This document shows, piece by piece, positions 46,142 to 58,178 of a stretch of 64,000 nt of DNA. The position numbers were made by a program, and so were the translations under genes. The stretch spans positions 21,038,169-21,102,168 of the forward strand of contig CM055886.1 of the NCBI GenBank assembly GCA_029582165.1. The letters run 5' to 3'. The DNA is from Portulaca oleracea (Eukaryota > Streptophyta > Magnoliopsida > Caryophyllales > Portulacaceae). Below the pieces are notes generated by a model that saw only the letters and a program-made list of their open reading frames with translations, searched no databases and was not told where the DNA came from. Every line of letters begins with the position of its first letter. Position 1 is the first letter of the stretch.

Positions 46142-47077
46142 CAGTCGTCTCTTCCCTGTTTCTTTTTCTCTCTGTTTTCGTCTCTTTCTCCCTTCCTTTT
46201 GTTGTGTTTCTCATTTTAGGTAGCAGTAACAGTAGGCTATTTTATTCTGGTTCTCTTTGTTATTTGGTTAAGGTTGAGTCTAGACTTTTAGTTGGAATCT
46301 TTTAGAGTTATCTTAAGGTTGGGTCATCACTTTTAGGGTTAAGGTTATTAGGGTTAATTAGGGTTAGTTTAAGGTTTTGTTATGAGTCTTTAATCTAAGA
46401 CAGTCATTAGGTTTAGTTCAGATTAGGGTAGGGTTTTCTTAGAGTCAGTGTAGGGTTAGGTTTCTTGGGTTTATTTGAATCAGTTTAGTATTTAGGGTTT
46501 GGATTTAATTAAGTCATTTCAAGGTAGTTTTGGTCTTAGTAAAGTTGGGTCATTTCTTTGGACCTTCTTTAAGTTTTATGTTTAATCCGTGTTTAGATAG
46601 TATAGTTGATTCTAATTAGGTTTTAATTATGTTAATTAGTGATTCATTTTCCTTGGCTTAGGGAAGGTTTTAACTTCTAATGGAATCTCTTTTCTAAGGT
46701 TTGGCTTAGTTAGGGCATTAGGCCTTATTTTATGAGGTATTCTATTTTATTCTCTCTTGACTATGGGGTTTAGTGCATAGCGAGAGCCCGCTAAACCTAT
46801 TTAAACATGGTCTTTAGAGTGATTAAATGGGATACTCGAACAACTCCTCATTCATTTAGTAGAGGAGTTCGGGTAGGGTGATTTGCATTTCAAGCCCTTT
46901 AGGTGACTCCTCATTCATTTAATGGACAAACTTTGATGGCCAAATTCAAGATAACCTCAAGAGAGGCCTCGGAGTAGTTTTATTCTTGCAATAACCCAAC
47001 TTCTATCTTGGGGTAGTGTCCTTACCGAGTCTACACCAAGTTAGAGTGAACATTAGGTGGTGAAAAACTGACCCCTA
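45889..47077. other. Retroelement-like spacer with a CT microsatellite
   Basis: Holds a (CT)n run (about 46088-46137) and a stretch of AGGGTTA-rich sequence (46320-46500) that is not a regular telomere array. From about 46770 the sequence continues on the far side of the solo LTR at 50063, so it is the host into which that LTR inserted, probably an older retroelement. No protein domain is recognised. Confidence 0.4.
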
Positions 47078-50062
47078 TGTAACACCCCCAGATTCATAAT
47101 CACTGGATTATCACTAAACACCTCATAACCCAATGATTAGCGCAGCGGAAATATAATCCGAAGACATTACCGCCGTCCACAAATATGGACAAGGCTTAAC
47201 AAACCATCAACATGAATACCGATGAAATGAAAAACTCCCAAAGCATACTATTACATGACATATACTCACCAAGAAGAATTTATAATAAACCCTTGAATTA
47301 ATAATTTTCCTAACCAACATAAGAAATTATAACCAACTTCCAAATTGGCAACCACAACGATCCCCAATAATAAATACTAGAAGTAAATCATATAACTTTA
47401 GAATAAAAGAGACCTCCTGCTTCTCACTCTAATCAAACTTCTTTTCATCACCTGTGTATCAGCAATGGAGCACCACCTAAAACAAAACATAAAATAATTT
47501 TTGCAAATGAGTCAAAACTCAATACGCATACCCCTATACAGTAAATAAATTTAAGCAATTCATTTTATTTCACGCATTTCAATTCGTTTTGCAAACAATA
47601 AAATAATACAACAATAAAACTATAAAACACTGAACAACGATAAACATGCTTGCCATTTTATTATCTTTAATGGTCCCCTGCTTTGCGATCATCGGTCTAA
47701 GCCTCCGTATCCGCATACCCAGATCGATCGGGAGATCCGGATGGGTTGACACTAGGTCAAGTATTTATTGTGGGAGTGCTCATTGGCAATAATAACAATG
47801 GATCGGGGCCATAATTAACTGATAAAACAATTACACTTTATTCACTTTCAATATCTTTATACTTGGTCATTAAACTCAAATAAAAGAATTTAAGAAGGGT
47901 ACAGGCAATATGTGTACCTTAAAAGTTGAACCCGCACTTAAAGCGACTTGAAAAGCTTGACTGGACTCGAACAGGGAGCAGCAACGACCTCTTGGACCAA
48001 ACTTGAGATAAGAACACTAAAATGAATTAATTGGGATTTTTGGTAAGGAGGAAGTCTCCTAATTAACTTAGTGAAAGTAAACTTTAACTAACGATTGGAG
48101 AAATTTTGGGATTTTACAGTAAATTATGGAAGGCATAATTTCCTCTATCGACCTCCAAAAATTTCATAAGAGGACTTTTCGGAAAGCTAAAAATAAATTC
48201 TACAACTCTTCGGTTAAGAGTTAAGGCCATAAATGAGTGTAAAGGCTTGAAAATGAGCAAACACGACGGCTGGCCTGCATATCGGAAGGTTCGGGAAGGG
48301 AACTTTGAGAACTCATAACTTAAGATGTAAATATCGTATACTTATGAGCGAGTAGTCTATGGAAAGCTTAAGTCAAGTACAACAACTCCTATGTTGACCA
48401 AAATCTTATATAAGTCTTGGAAAACCTTCAAAGAGTGGCTTGAACATGACACAACAACTTTATAATTGTGGTTTAAACATGGTCACAGGTCTATTTTTGA
48501 CAGGTCATAACTCATTATCCCGACATCCGATAGACGCATAAGACCCCCACTACAACTTTCATGTTGAACACTTAGGCTAATATAACCTCCTTAATACCTT
48601 AAAATGGTCATGCATATACTGTCCCAGAAAACGTATGAAAACAGGACACGCAAATTAAAATCGCCAAAACTCGAGTTATACACATCGAAATCCCGAAATT
48701 CAAAGCCCGCAACGAATCTATTACTCAAGGCTATTAATTTCTCAATGATCTTGGCTATAATGCCCTCGGTTGTCCAAGTTTACAACCATACTAATTCAAC
48801 TTTTGCCTTTAAAAAAAATTCGATTCTTCGAGGTTTATTGATAATAAGGGCTACTTTTGGTCACAGCCCTCAATTTATCTCCCTAAACCTCAATCAAAGT
48901 CTCAAAACAGTAACTCTCTCACAATGATTATAATAACTCTCAAAGATCACATGCAAGCCCAAGAACAAATAATTCATAACCCACAAATATGACTTGAGTT
49001 TATATGCCTCTCTAACACTTTAATTTCTTCAACTTAGTTATTTAAGACCCCAATATTCATCATATACTTTCTGGGCAGCCATGAAACTTTCTTATTCTGA
49101 GAATTTTAAGCATCAATTTTAACATGCAATGCAAATACACCATGCTCAAGTTCCCCCCAACCTTCATACAACAAAATCTACCAATTTCCTCCCCAAATTT
49201 GCATCAATTAACTCCCAAATTGATTAATTAAAGCGAGGATACAATTGCTAACTAAAATAAGGAAAACATTTAAACTTGAGAATCAATTTGTAAAATCTTA
49301 TTTGAAAAGAGTTAGGTTAAGTTTTTACCTCCAGTAGAGAGGTGAGAGGAACACCAGGATCGAGGGAGAAAGACATGTGCGGTGGGGTTGCTAGTGGTTG
49401 TCCGGCGAGGTAACAATGAATGACGGTCGACGGAGGGTTCGGCGGTGGTCAGCCGGCGTAACCAGGGGGGACAACATAGAGGCAGTGAGAGGAAGAATAA
49501 AGAGAGAAGGGGAGATTATAATTTTGTTTAGTTTGGTTTTGATGTATCTAATTAATCTATCAAGAGGGAGTAATAAAAGAGTTTGGATTGCACTTTAAGG
49601 TCCCTCACTCTAAATATAATCAACTCCTCCCCTCTCAATAATAAAATACTAATTTTACTCCCACTAAAATCCAATAATACTAATTTATAGTCTAGGGATA
49701 AAATTTATAAAATTAAAATAATAAGGAGACTTGAAATAAAATGAGAAGGTGAAATAAATTAAAAATTAATTAAATTAAGGAATGAAGAGGCATGATTATA
49801 ATAAAATTATTATTACTATTGATAATACCATCGAATCGGTCTACTCGATAAAACTTGGCCAGGTAAGTAATCTGAATATCCCGAGAGTAATTGAATAGCG
49901 GAAATTGTCACATAAATAATTTATATAAATAACCTACTAAGTTGATGTATAACGCTCGAGTCCTGCAAAACACAAACAGCTAACTGAATTGAAATGCGCG
50001 ATTTTGGTTAATTAAACTCATTAATTAACTTAATTACGTTGGGTTAGGGTCGGGTTATTATA
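47078..50062. mobile_element. Large solo LTR, about 3.0 kb, duplication CCCTA
   Basis: Starts TGTAACACCCCCAGATTCAT and ends GGTCGGGTTATTATA, flanked by CCCTA at 47073-47077 and 50063-50067. No gag-pol coding is found inside; the open frames at 48604-48927 and 49398-49598 carry no recognisable domain. The length and TGTAACACCCC start are typical of long plant gypsy LTRs. The end is TA rather than CA, so the exact edge is uncertain by a few bases. The degenerate relative at 541-2016 shares the last 100 or so bases. Confidence 0.7.
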
Positions 50063-50289
50063 CCCTATGTCTTTTTCCTTCCCCTTTTTGTGGTTTTTAT
50101 GGTGTCTTTAGTTTAGTTTCCAAAACTCCAAAGTTTATGAAAATCCAACCTAGTAGGTGAGAGTTCGAGTGACTTTTAGGTTCGGTAGCCCCAACTCCCT
50201 GTAGATACGATATTAAACCCGATTGTATTGTAGTTCGAACAATGGTTGTAGAGACCTCAAAGACAAAATTGAAGTTATGCAAATGATAC

Positions 50290-50720
50290 AAAACTTATTG
50301 AGATTGCCAAATCAGTCGATCATATTTCATATCCAATAGTTAAATTTGTCGTTGATGGAGCATGGAAATAAGCTTCGGGAAAGGCGGCAGCAGCATGGGT
50401 ACAAGTTGGTGATAATCATCGAAATGAAAGTAAAAATGGAGGAAAAGCGTTATGGGCACTGGCAGCAGTACAAGTTGAACTTGAGGCTGTTAGATTAGCT
50501 TTACAGGTTGTCAAGGCAAATAATTGCCCAACTATAGAAATCGCTACGGATTCAGAATTAGTTGTAAAATTCTTACAAAAACTGGTTGTTTTTTTTTTCT
50601 ATGCTTTTCTTTAGTTTCTAATATATTAGGTAGTTTAAATGATTTTGGTATGTATAAAATAAAGTGCATATGAATGAGGTCAATAGAGCTCATAGGTTAG
50701 CAAAATACTTCTTAATTATT
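50290..50720 (+). pseudogene. RNase H-like fragment of a LINE ORF2
   Basis: The + strand translation contains VVDGAWK, ASGKAAAAWVQV, VELEAVRLALQVVKA and ATDSELVVKFLQK. This is the order of the plant RNase H-like domain (RVT_3) at the end of LINE ORF2, with its acidic positions in VDG, E and TDSE. In-frame stops and truncation show decay. Confidence 0.65.
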
Positions 50721-50893
50721 TCGATATATCATAAGTTTTTTTTGGAATAATATAGAGACTATTTTGGCTATAAAAAAATGTGTTAGGGAGGCCACCCATC
50801 TGAACATTACTCGTTAAAATCAGGTTACGGGGTTTTTCCCAAAAAATAACCTTACTCAAAAAAATCATCATCATTAGGGTTCAAACTCTATAT

Positions 50894-51320
50894 TAGACAT
50901 GTTCAACGGGCTGGGGACCCGCCCGGCCCGAAAAATGCGGGTCAAGGTCACAATTCTAGATGGTGACCCGGCCCGGCCCGAAAATATCGGGGCTCCGAAG
51001 TATGGCCAGGTAGGGCTGGGCCAAGGTCGGTGACCCGGCTTGGGCCGACAACTCGACAAAATACAAACTTTTAAAAAAAATCTTAGATTAAGTTTTAGTT
51101 TTTTGTGAGTCGACCCGACCTGGCCCGACGACCTGACTAAGTACATAAAGAAAATGCATGAATGTTTAGGTTTTCTCAATAAAAAATTCATCTTATATAA
51201 TTGTCGGCCCGTGGCCCATAGGATTAGGGCTCGGACCAAGCGGAGCTCAGGCTGATGGGTCAAAAATTCCCGACCCGACTGACCCGACCCGTGACCCGGC
51301 CCGATGTTTGAACAGGTCTA
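50894..51320. mobile_element. GC-rich GACCCG-repeat MITE, copy 1
   Basis: Ends TAGACATGTTCAACGGGC and TTTGAACAGGTCTA are inverted repeats. The interior is full of GACCCGGCCCG-type words, which produce open frames without meaning. A second copy lies at 52274-52762. Confidence 0.65.
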
Positions 51321-51439
51321 CTCTAAATGGAAGAAGTTCTGGCATGCAGATTTGCCTTCAAACTGGAAGATGTTTGTGTGTAAAAAATGCAAAAAAAAAA
51401 AAACATTACCCACATGAGATAACCATGTCAAAAGGAAAA

Positions 51440-52260
51440 TTTAGGGTGATCATCAATGTTGGTGTGGAGACAATCTATTAGTCATTTATTTAAGGATTGC
51501 AATATTGCACAACATATGTGGAAAGCAAGTCTATTAAGACTTAAGCCAGATACCTGCAACATAAAGTGGAAGGAATGGTTCCCAAACTGGGTCAGATATC
51601 TAATGAATACGGATAAAGATAGAGGAACAAGACTATTGATGTTCATAGCTACGTAATGGACCATATACAAGGTAAGAAATAAAGTGAAAATCCAGAAGAT
51701 GAATATGATCCAGTTTTTACTTGAATATCGCTTGTCTTCATCGATATAATGGAGGAATAAAGCACACAATAGGGAAACAATAGCTTCGGTAGCATCCACT
51801 CCAAAATTTTGGGATACAAGCCAAAGGCTCGACTGTAATACAAGAGCAACATACTTTGCTAGTGGATGGTGCGTGGGACAAGAAATCAGGAGAAGCAACT
51901 GCAACAATTATCCAACTGAGAATATTGGGTGAGCAAGGAGGTATCAAAGATAGCACCACACTAATGGCAGAATCAACAATACAAGCATAACTCAAGGCTA
52001 TACAAATAATGTTGATGAAAGCAAAAGAATAACAGTGGCAACAAGTCTTGATTCTCATGGACTCAATACAAGCAGAGTATCATAGAACAAGAAAAATCAG
52101 ATAGGATATGGTTTGCACAAGCTATAACATATAAACAATTAGCAACTAAATTTATAAGATGTAGAATAGAGAAAGTGAATTAGGTTATGGTTAATCCAGC
52201 TCATAAATTAGCAAAAAAGCTATTAAAGGAAGTTAGTTGTAAACATTATCTGTAAAGTAT
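51440..52260 (+). pseudogene. LINE ORF2 C-terminal remnant: zinc-binding and RNase H-like
   Basis: At 51470-51660 the + strand reads SHLFKDCNIAQHMWKASLL then MNTDKDRGTRLLMF, the zinc-binding tail of plant LINE reverse transcriptase. The same block occurs at 44160-44330. It is followed at about 51850-52100 by LLVDGAWDKKSGEATATII and MAESTIQA, the start of an RNase H-like domain. Frames are broken by stops. GACCCG-type MITEs flank it on both sides. Confidence 0.6.
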
Positions 52261-52273
52261 GGTTATTCATTAA

Positions 52274-52762
52274 TAGACCTATTCAACGGGTCGGGCACTC
52301 GTCCGTCCCGACCAGATCCAATTCGAAAAAATGTGAGTCAAGGCCATAAGTTTAGAATGTGACCCAACAAGGCCCGAAAAAGTCGGAGCCCCAAGCATGG
52401 TTGGGCTGGGCAGGCATGGGCCAAGGGTCTATGACCGACCCGACCCAACCCGACCCGACTAAATATCTATTTTTTTAGAAAAAATCCAGATTACGCATTA
52501 GTTTTTTGTGACTCGACCCGACCTAACCCAACGACCCAACTAAATACATAATTAATGCGTGACTTTTTAGATTTTTTGTATAAAAAAAATTCATCTTGGA
52601 CAATTGTCGACCGGTTGACCCGGCTTCGTGGCTCGTGGCTCGTTGGATCAGTGCTCAGGCCGAGGATACCTAGCTCGAAGGTTGGGCGGGGTCAAGCTTG
52701 GATCGATGGGTCAGAAACTTCCGACCCGTGACTCGGCCGGCCCGACTATTAAACAGACCTAT
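52274..52762. mobile_element. GC-rich GACCCG-repeat MITE, copy 2
   Basis: Ends AGACCTATTCAACGGGTCGGG and CCCGACTATTAAACAGACCT are imperfect inverted repeats. The interior is rich in GACCCGACC words, as in the copy at 50894-51320. Non-coding. Confidence 0.6.
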
Positions 52763-52830
52763 TCACTAGTAATAATTCTGATTCATTTGTTAAAAAAGGA
52801 AAAAAACAAGTAACCCTTTATTTGTTTACT

Positions 52831-53712
52831 CCCTCCGTTCCATATTAATTGTCATAATTTTTATTTTCACTGTCTTCAATGTCACTCTTTGATTAACAAT
52901 TTTTTACATAATATGTTATTAACAATTGTAATATTATATTTTTATGATAATATTTTTTCGAACTAATTAGGTTTTTACCCATTGAGGTTTTGTGAAACTA
53001 GGATTTTAGCCCCAAGGTTTTGAAAATTAGTTTTATCATACCTTAATTTTGAATCAACTAATAATTAACCCACCTAACCTTTGTATTAAATATTAAATAC
53101 AACATTTTCAAATCAAATTATTGATAAAATTAATGTTAATTGATAAAATTGTCTTAACATAAAAGACTCACATTAGAAATGATCTAACCCATTGAGGTCC
53201 CTTCACTCTACCTTCTACCTTTCATTCTCCAGAATACGATTGTACTTCTTCATCATTTTCTCTTTATTTCCTCTCTAATTTTCCATAATACTGCATTTGA
53301 GAATTCATCTCTCATTGATTAATTTTGGAGGGGTAAAGTCGTTTTTTCATGTTTTTAAAGGAGGTGGCAACACACAGGCCACACACAGTTAAACTAACTG
53401 ATTAATTTTTTGGAGGGGTAAAATTGTCTTTTCATATTTTTAATTAGGGTTATTTTAGACTTTTCACACCATCTGAAAAAGGAGTAAAATAATAAAAAGT
53501 TCAAACTTCATATAGGCCTAGTTTCCCAAACTTTGGGGGTAAAATTCCACTTTCACTAAACCTCAATGGGTAATCCTAATTTATTTGTATTTTTCATTAC
53601 AAATCTAATGGTAGTAATTTTATGTAACAACCCATTGTAAATAATGAAAAATTTATGGTCAAATTTTTAACTGCACAATTTTTAAAAACAACAAATAATA
53701 TATGGAACGGAA
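52831..53712. mobile_element. Stowaway-like MITE split by a foldback element
   Basis: The outer left part starts CTCCCTCCGTTCCATATTAA, and the outer right part ends near AATATATGGAACGGA. Between them (about 52970-53582) is a foldback element with TTAGG(A/T)TT(A)CCCATTGAGGTTT ends in opposite orientation. TATTTTT(T)C occurs on both sides of the insert as a possible duplication. Non-coding. Confidence 0.7.
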
Positions 53713-53859
53713 CAAATTTTTTTAAATTAATGTTGGTATTTAGTGCCTGCGAGTGGGGACAGAAAATGTCCAAGTTTCCAGTGGAAATATAAAATATAAG
53801 AAAAAGACCTAAGTTTCGCGCCAAAACTCAGAAAGGCCAAAACTCAGAAAGGCTTGAAC

Positions 53860-53945
53860 CCTACAATAACTCATCATCAGGCTTGCACCCCCGCCAAATC
53901 TGAAGCAGATTGCCGCCAACTCCTTCCTTCTTCGCCGGCAACCAG
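53860..53945 (+). other. Candidate 5' untranslated exon of DCC1
   Basis: A GC-richer block (GCTTGCACCCCCGCC... to CGCCGGCAACCAG) ends at a good donor, CAACCAG|GTACAC. It resembles a plant leader exon. If used, the 5' UTR intron would run to shortly before 55458 and would contain the solo LTR at 54540-55020. This is inference; no transcript evidence is available. Confidence 0.35.
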
Positions 53946-54539
53946 GTACACATTTCATTTTCTCTCCCCTTTTTTCCATATTCCTGCCCTTTATTCAGTA
54001 CTTTTCTTTAATCTTTTCCATTCTCCCGATTTCTCATGCTAATGATATGTTCATAGCAAGAAATTTTGTTGGCTGTTGTTATTCATGCTGAGTTATAGAT
54101 TCGTCGGTGGGTTTGGAAGTGTAGTTCTGTTGCGCTTGACTGTAATTGTGGAAATCTACATTTCCATGGCCTTGCACACCAGATGTTCGACAAATTGTGT
54201 GAATGAAAGAAATAGAAAAGGAGAACTTGCAACTTCATGGGTAGTCACTAATTTGGGCGTGAATTGATCAGAGCACTAATAATCCCGTGTTGAGGCTATG
54301 AATCGCACTTAGTATACCCATTAGTTTGAATTCGTTTTGCTTTCCCTATAGAAATTAAGTACTAGAAAGTGGGCTAGAAGCGGGTAATAAAATTGGTTAG
54401 AGCCTCCAAAGGATTCATGTCTCATTGGGTGAATTCGCTGTTAATTCCAACTGGTTTGGTCAGAAGGTGATAAACTGATCGTAGACAATATATTCATTGC
54501 AGTTAGCTTACTTCATGGGTCTTCCCATGTAACTATTAT

Positions 54540-55020
54540 TGTTAAGAATCAGGGTGTTAGCAGCTCAAACAAAATGAGGAAATAATGCAAGTGAAGGGGT
54601 GGGGGGGGGGGGGTTGTGAATGCAAAGATTCAACATGGAAAACCCAACCGGGAAAAACCACAAATGATGCACTATTTGAGGATTATAATGTGTTTAGAGA
54701 CCTTCTCTCAATCTCTCTATTGTGTGTGATTATAAGATGGATACATAAGCCTTGATAGCCGAGCACTTAAATAATGAAAGGCTAATAACATAAAACTAGG
54801 TTAAGAACATTATTAGGGCAAACTGCACGGAAGAAGGTAAGAAAAACGCGCTGCGGCAGCAGAACCCCGCACCATGGTCCGTGGCTCTGGCCACGCGCTG
54901 ACTGTGGTTGGTTCTATCCACTCGGATGCTTGAGTTTCTTTCAGTGCGCTGACTGTGGTTGGCTCTATCCAACCCAAATGCGAGCCTTGATTTATTTCGG
55001 CTCCAGAGACTATCCCAACA
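54540..55020 (-). mobile_element. Solo Copia-type LTR upstream of DCC1, duplication ATTAT
   Basis: On the minus strand it starts TGTTGGGATAGTCTCTGG and ends TGATTCTTAACA. A perfect 5-bp duplication ATTAT flanks it (54535-54539 and 55021-55025). It is 481 bp. It contains a tandem duplication (GCGCTGACTGTGGTTGGNTCTATCC, about 54894 and 54946) and a G-run at 54599-54613. It shares blocks with the 5' LTR at 3594-4090. Confidence 0.9.
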
Positions 55021-55457
55021 ATTATGTGGCCATAGTTCCATGCTTTAATGTTTACAGAAGGTACTCTTTCCTGGATTGAGTGCTTTTGCTTGCCCTTGAG
55101 GACTGAACTAGATCCACTTTAGCAAATATAGCAACTGCAGTTTGATAAGGGAATCTTTAGTTTAAGTTGAACTTGAGCCTTTTTTTCACCTTAATGATTC
55201 TTTCCTTGCCATATATTTACGACTCTTGAGCTTGGCTGCTCAGGAGCCCAGAGATATAACCTCATTGTATTGTAGTATGATTTTGTGGAGTAGTGCATAG
55301 CGTTTCACTGGATTATTTGAGCTGGTTTGAAAAGCCAACACTAAACCATCTGTGGTGTGGCAACATGAATGCAGTGGAACGTGCAAGCCGTTTTGGTTCT
55401 TAAAGTTGTGCAATTTTAGAAGAGTGGCAGAAGTCCACGAGAGCAGCAGGCTTGACA

Positions 55458-57172
55458 ATGGCTAAGTACCTTTCTGCAGTTGGCACTGCAGAAGCAGTTC
55501 TAAATTTTCAACCCAACTCATCCATGTCTGTAGCTTATCATCCTGATTTTGGGTCTCATAATGAGCTGCTTCTCCTTGAGCTCGATGAAAAGCTTCTTCC
55601 TGATGTGCTTTGTGAAAGGTAAGCATCATCATGGATACTTTGACCTCTAATTAATGGCACCTTCAGACTGCAGGTGTTGGTTCTTTTCTTGATCTAATCA
55701 TCTGACTTATGCTGCTTTGTTTCTAGAGTTTCTCTGAGGGGAGACCCAGATGAAGAAGCAGTTCTTTGCACCAAAACAAAGACTTATGCAGTGAAATTTG
55801 TGGGCACATCGAACTCCGTTTTCCTTGTTCCACCTTCAAAGTCATCTCCATTTGCTGACAGCATTATGGATTGTGATGAAAAAGACGCAGATCAGCCTGC
55901 CTTAGCATCTGTGCTGAAAGTGGCTCCTGGTAATTTGGAGCTTGTAGAGGTAGCTCCTCGATTGGACAAGCTGAAAATGCTTCTTTCCCAGAATCCATAT
56001 ACCTTCAAGGAGGCTTCAGAAATGGATACAACATCAGACATTAAGGAAGGTGTCTCAGGATTTTACACTTGGGATGACATTATTGGAAAGATTCAAGCTA
56101 GTGACGTGGAACTAAGGCTGGGCTTAGAAGCCCTTGATGCTGTAGAAATAAATGGATATTGGAGACTAGTGGATCCTGACTACATGTACTCTATATTAAC
56201 CATGCTTTTACATAATGCTGTCCTTAATGACTGGCCTTTAAATGCGCTACCTGAAAATGAGTTGGTGAGCGCACTACAATCGGATGGCTTTCCACCCATA
56301 CTTGCTGCGCATTGTTTGAGAGTGTATGGAAGTAAAGTTGATGCTGTTAGTGATGGTGGGTCTCTTTGGAAGCTGAATGAGAAGCGGGTTTGTGGGCATT
56401 TTGCCAAGCAAATACTAAAAGCCGGAAAGATGAGGATGGAAAGATTTATGGAGGGATGGAGGTGTAAGATTCCTCATGGAATGCAAGCAAGCTTTGACAT
56501 GCTCGAAGGGGAAGTCCTAACAGAGAGGATAGGGGTTGAAATGTGGGTTCGCGCTTTTAGTATTTCTTCTCTGCCATCAACACCTGCAGAGCGCTTTGCC
56601 ATTCTCTTCAAGGAGAGACCAAAATGGGAGTGGAAGGACCTAGACCCTTACATCAGGTTAGTGTTTTAACAATCTTTAATACTTGTTAAGTAGCTCATTT
56701 GGTTCATATTCGGGTTGGTTTGGCTTAGTTCATATCCATGTTGACTTGTTCATTAATGTGGCTGGATTCATTTGAGTTAAGGTCAACATTGGTTCGCCCC
56801 AATTTGAATCTGGTTTTGAGTTGTTTTGTAGTAATCAACTAGGGTTAATTCTGCCAAATGAAACGGTTGCAACCAACGACCACCTATTCATGTACAATTT
56901 AGATAGTTCAGGTTGGGTCAATGCTGTTTTGTCAGGCTGAGGTTGCCCAAGTTTGCTCTTGTGTCCAGTCTGATTTTTAGTTGTCAAATAAAGTAATAAG
57001 ACACTCTCTACTTTGTCAATCTAAGCTACCTATTTGTGTTTCTTATCGTCGTAATCTCTAACTTTGTAGGGATCTTAAAGTACCAGGACTTTCTTCAGAA
57101 GGGTTGCTCCTCAAATACACCAGAAGATCACAGCCAACACCGAATTCTGAACCCATTTTCAGTGCAAGATAG
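55458..57172 (+). CDS. DCC1: DCC1, sister-chromatid cohesion protein (CTF18-RFC subunit)
   Basis: Subunit of the alternative clamp loader CTF18-RFC (with CTF18 and CTF8), which loads PCNA and supports sister-chromatid cohesion in the nucleus (family knowledge). Coding exons 55458-55618, 55727-56656 and 57070-57172; 1194 nt, 397 aa, close to the roughly 390 aa of known DCC1 proteins. Both introns follow GT-AG and interrupt AG|R codons. The whole protein matches the Dcc1 family: an N-terminal half with SVAYHPDFG, LLLLELDEKLL and VSLRGDPDEEAVLCTKTKTY; a middle with FYTWDDIIGKIQAS and the winged-helix-like repeats (VEINGYWRLVDPDY, ALQSDGFPPILAAHCL); and a C-terminus with FKERPKWEWKDLDPYI and GLLLKYTR. 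The start is the first ATG in frame with the conserved N-terminus. No sign of decay. The upstream region carries a solo LTR. Confidence 0.93.
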
Positions 57173-57893
57173 TAGAACAAAAGGCAACGTGTGGCTGTTG
57201 GATTTTCAAAGTTTAGTTGTTTGACCATTTCGAATGGGTATCTTACAGTAGAGCTAATGAGAATGACGTGAAATTCTACTGTCTTGGGATGATGATTTCT
57301 GCCTTGCGTTGTAATTACATGCCTCTTTCAATTATATAGTGCTATTACGTTGTCCTTTTTTTGGGAATTCCTGGGATGATCTGTGGGTTTGTTTGGTAAA
57401 CAAAAGTTAGCTTATTGTAGTGTTAAATGGGCTGTTCTTGTGCTTGGTAAACAGACTATTTAGTTGGTTGTTTGGTCCAATAAGTCAATTTTTGATAGGC
57501 TTGTTAGAGCGGCTTATTAAGGCCATGTTCGGCGTAGCGATTTGGGTAGCTTTTAGTGTTTTGACTTAGTCAAAACACTATTTACTTTAAATTTTGTTGT
57601 TCGGTAAAGTAGTGTATTATACTAGTTTATAGCGTTTAAACTAGAATTTAGTAAACGTTACAGGGTGTAACGTCTAGTGCATGACTTTTAGCGTTTGAGT
57701 GTTTATCGCTAATTTGCCCCACGCTAGCTAGTATTGGCTATTGAACATGCATGAATGTCATTCACTTTCTATTATCATGTATATGTATCTTTGTGCCAAT
57801 AAAAGTATATGAAAAGCAATACTAATATTATTTGTCCCCCACTGCTCTTTTTTTTTTTTTAATTATGATAACGATTACTATTAACACTTATCA
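57173..57893. other. 3' flank of DCC1
   Basis: Probable 3' UTR to about 57350, then repetitive sequence with GTTTGGTAAACA-type words and a possible MITE starting GGCCATGTTCGGC (about 57523). No gene is seen before the Copia element. Confidence 0.45.
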
Positions 57894-57898
57894 AAATA

Positions 57899-58094
57899 TG
57901 ATAAGATTACATATAGTTTAAGTTAGTTATCAAGACTCTTAGTCTTGATTCCTGCTTAGTATAAATATAGGTTGTAATTCCTTCATCTTCATTCATTCAA
58001 TATACACGTTTACTTCACCAATGATAATTCTCTTTGTTTTCAATAGTTTTCTTCCTGTGATGATTATTTTGCATCTGTTTCAAGCTTGATAACA
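57899..58094 (+). repeat. 5' LTR of the Copia element
   Basis: 196 bp, starting TGATAAG and ending GATAACA, immediately followed by the primer site. A TATA-like GTATAAATATAGG lies at about 57959-57971. Confidence 0.95.
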
Positions 58095-58178
58095 TGGTAT
58101 CAGAGCTTCCGCGTTCGTGATCCTGGTTCTTTCTCATCTGTTCTGTTTTTTTTTTTTTCTCTTCTTTCTTTCTTGATA

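Noticed and set aside
46320..46500. Possible interstitial telomere repeat (TTAGGG-like words)
   Set aside because: The words are irregular and not in a TTTAGGG array; it is just AGGGTTA-rich retroelement-type sequence.
50874..51263. 129-codon open frame on the minus strand
   Set aside because: Spans the GACCCG-rich MITE; composition explains it and no domain is seen.
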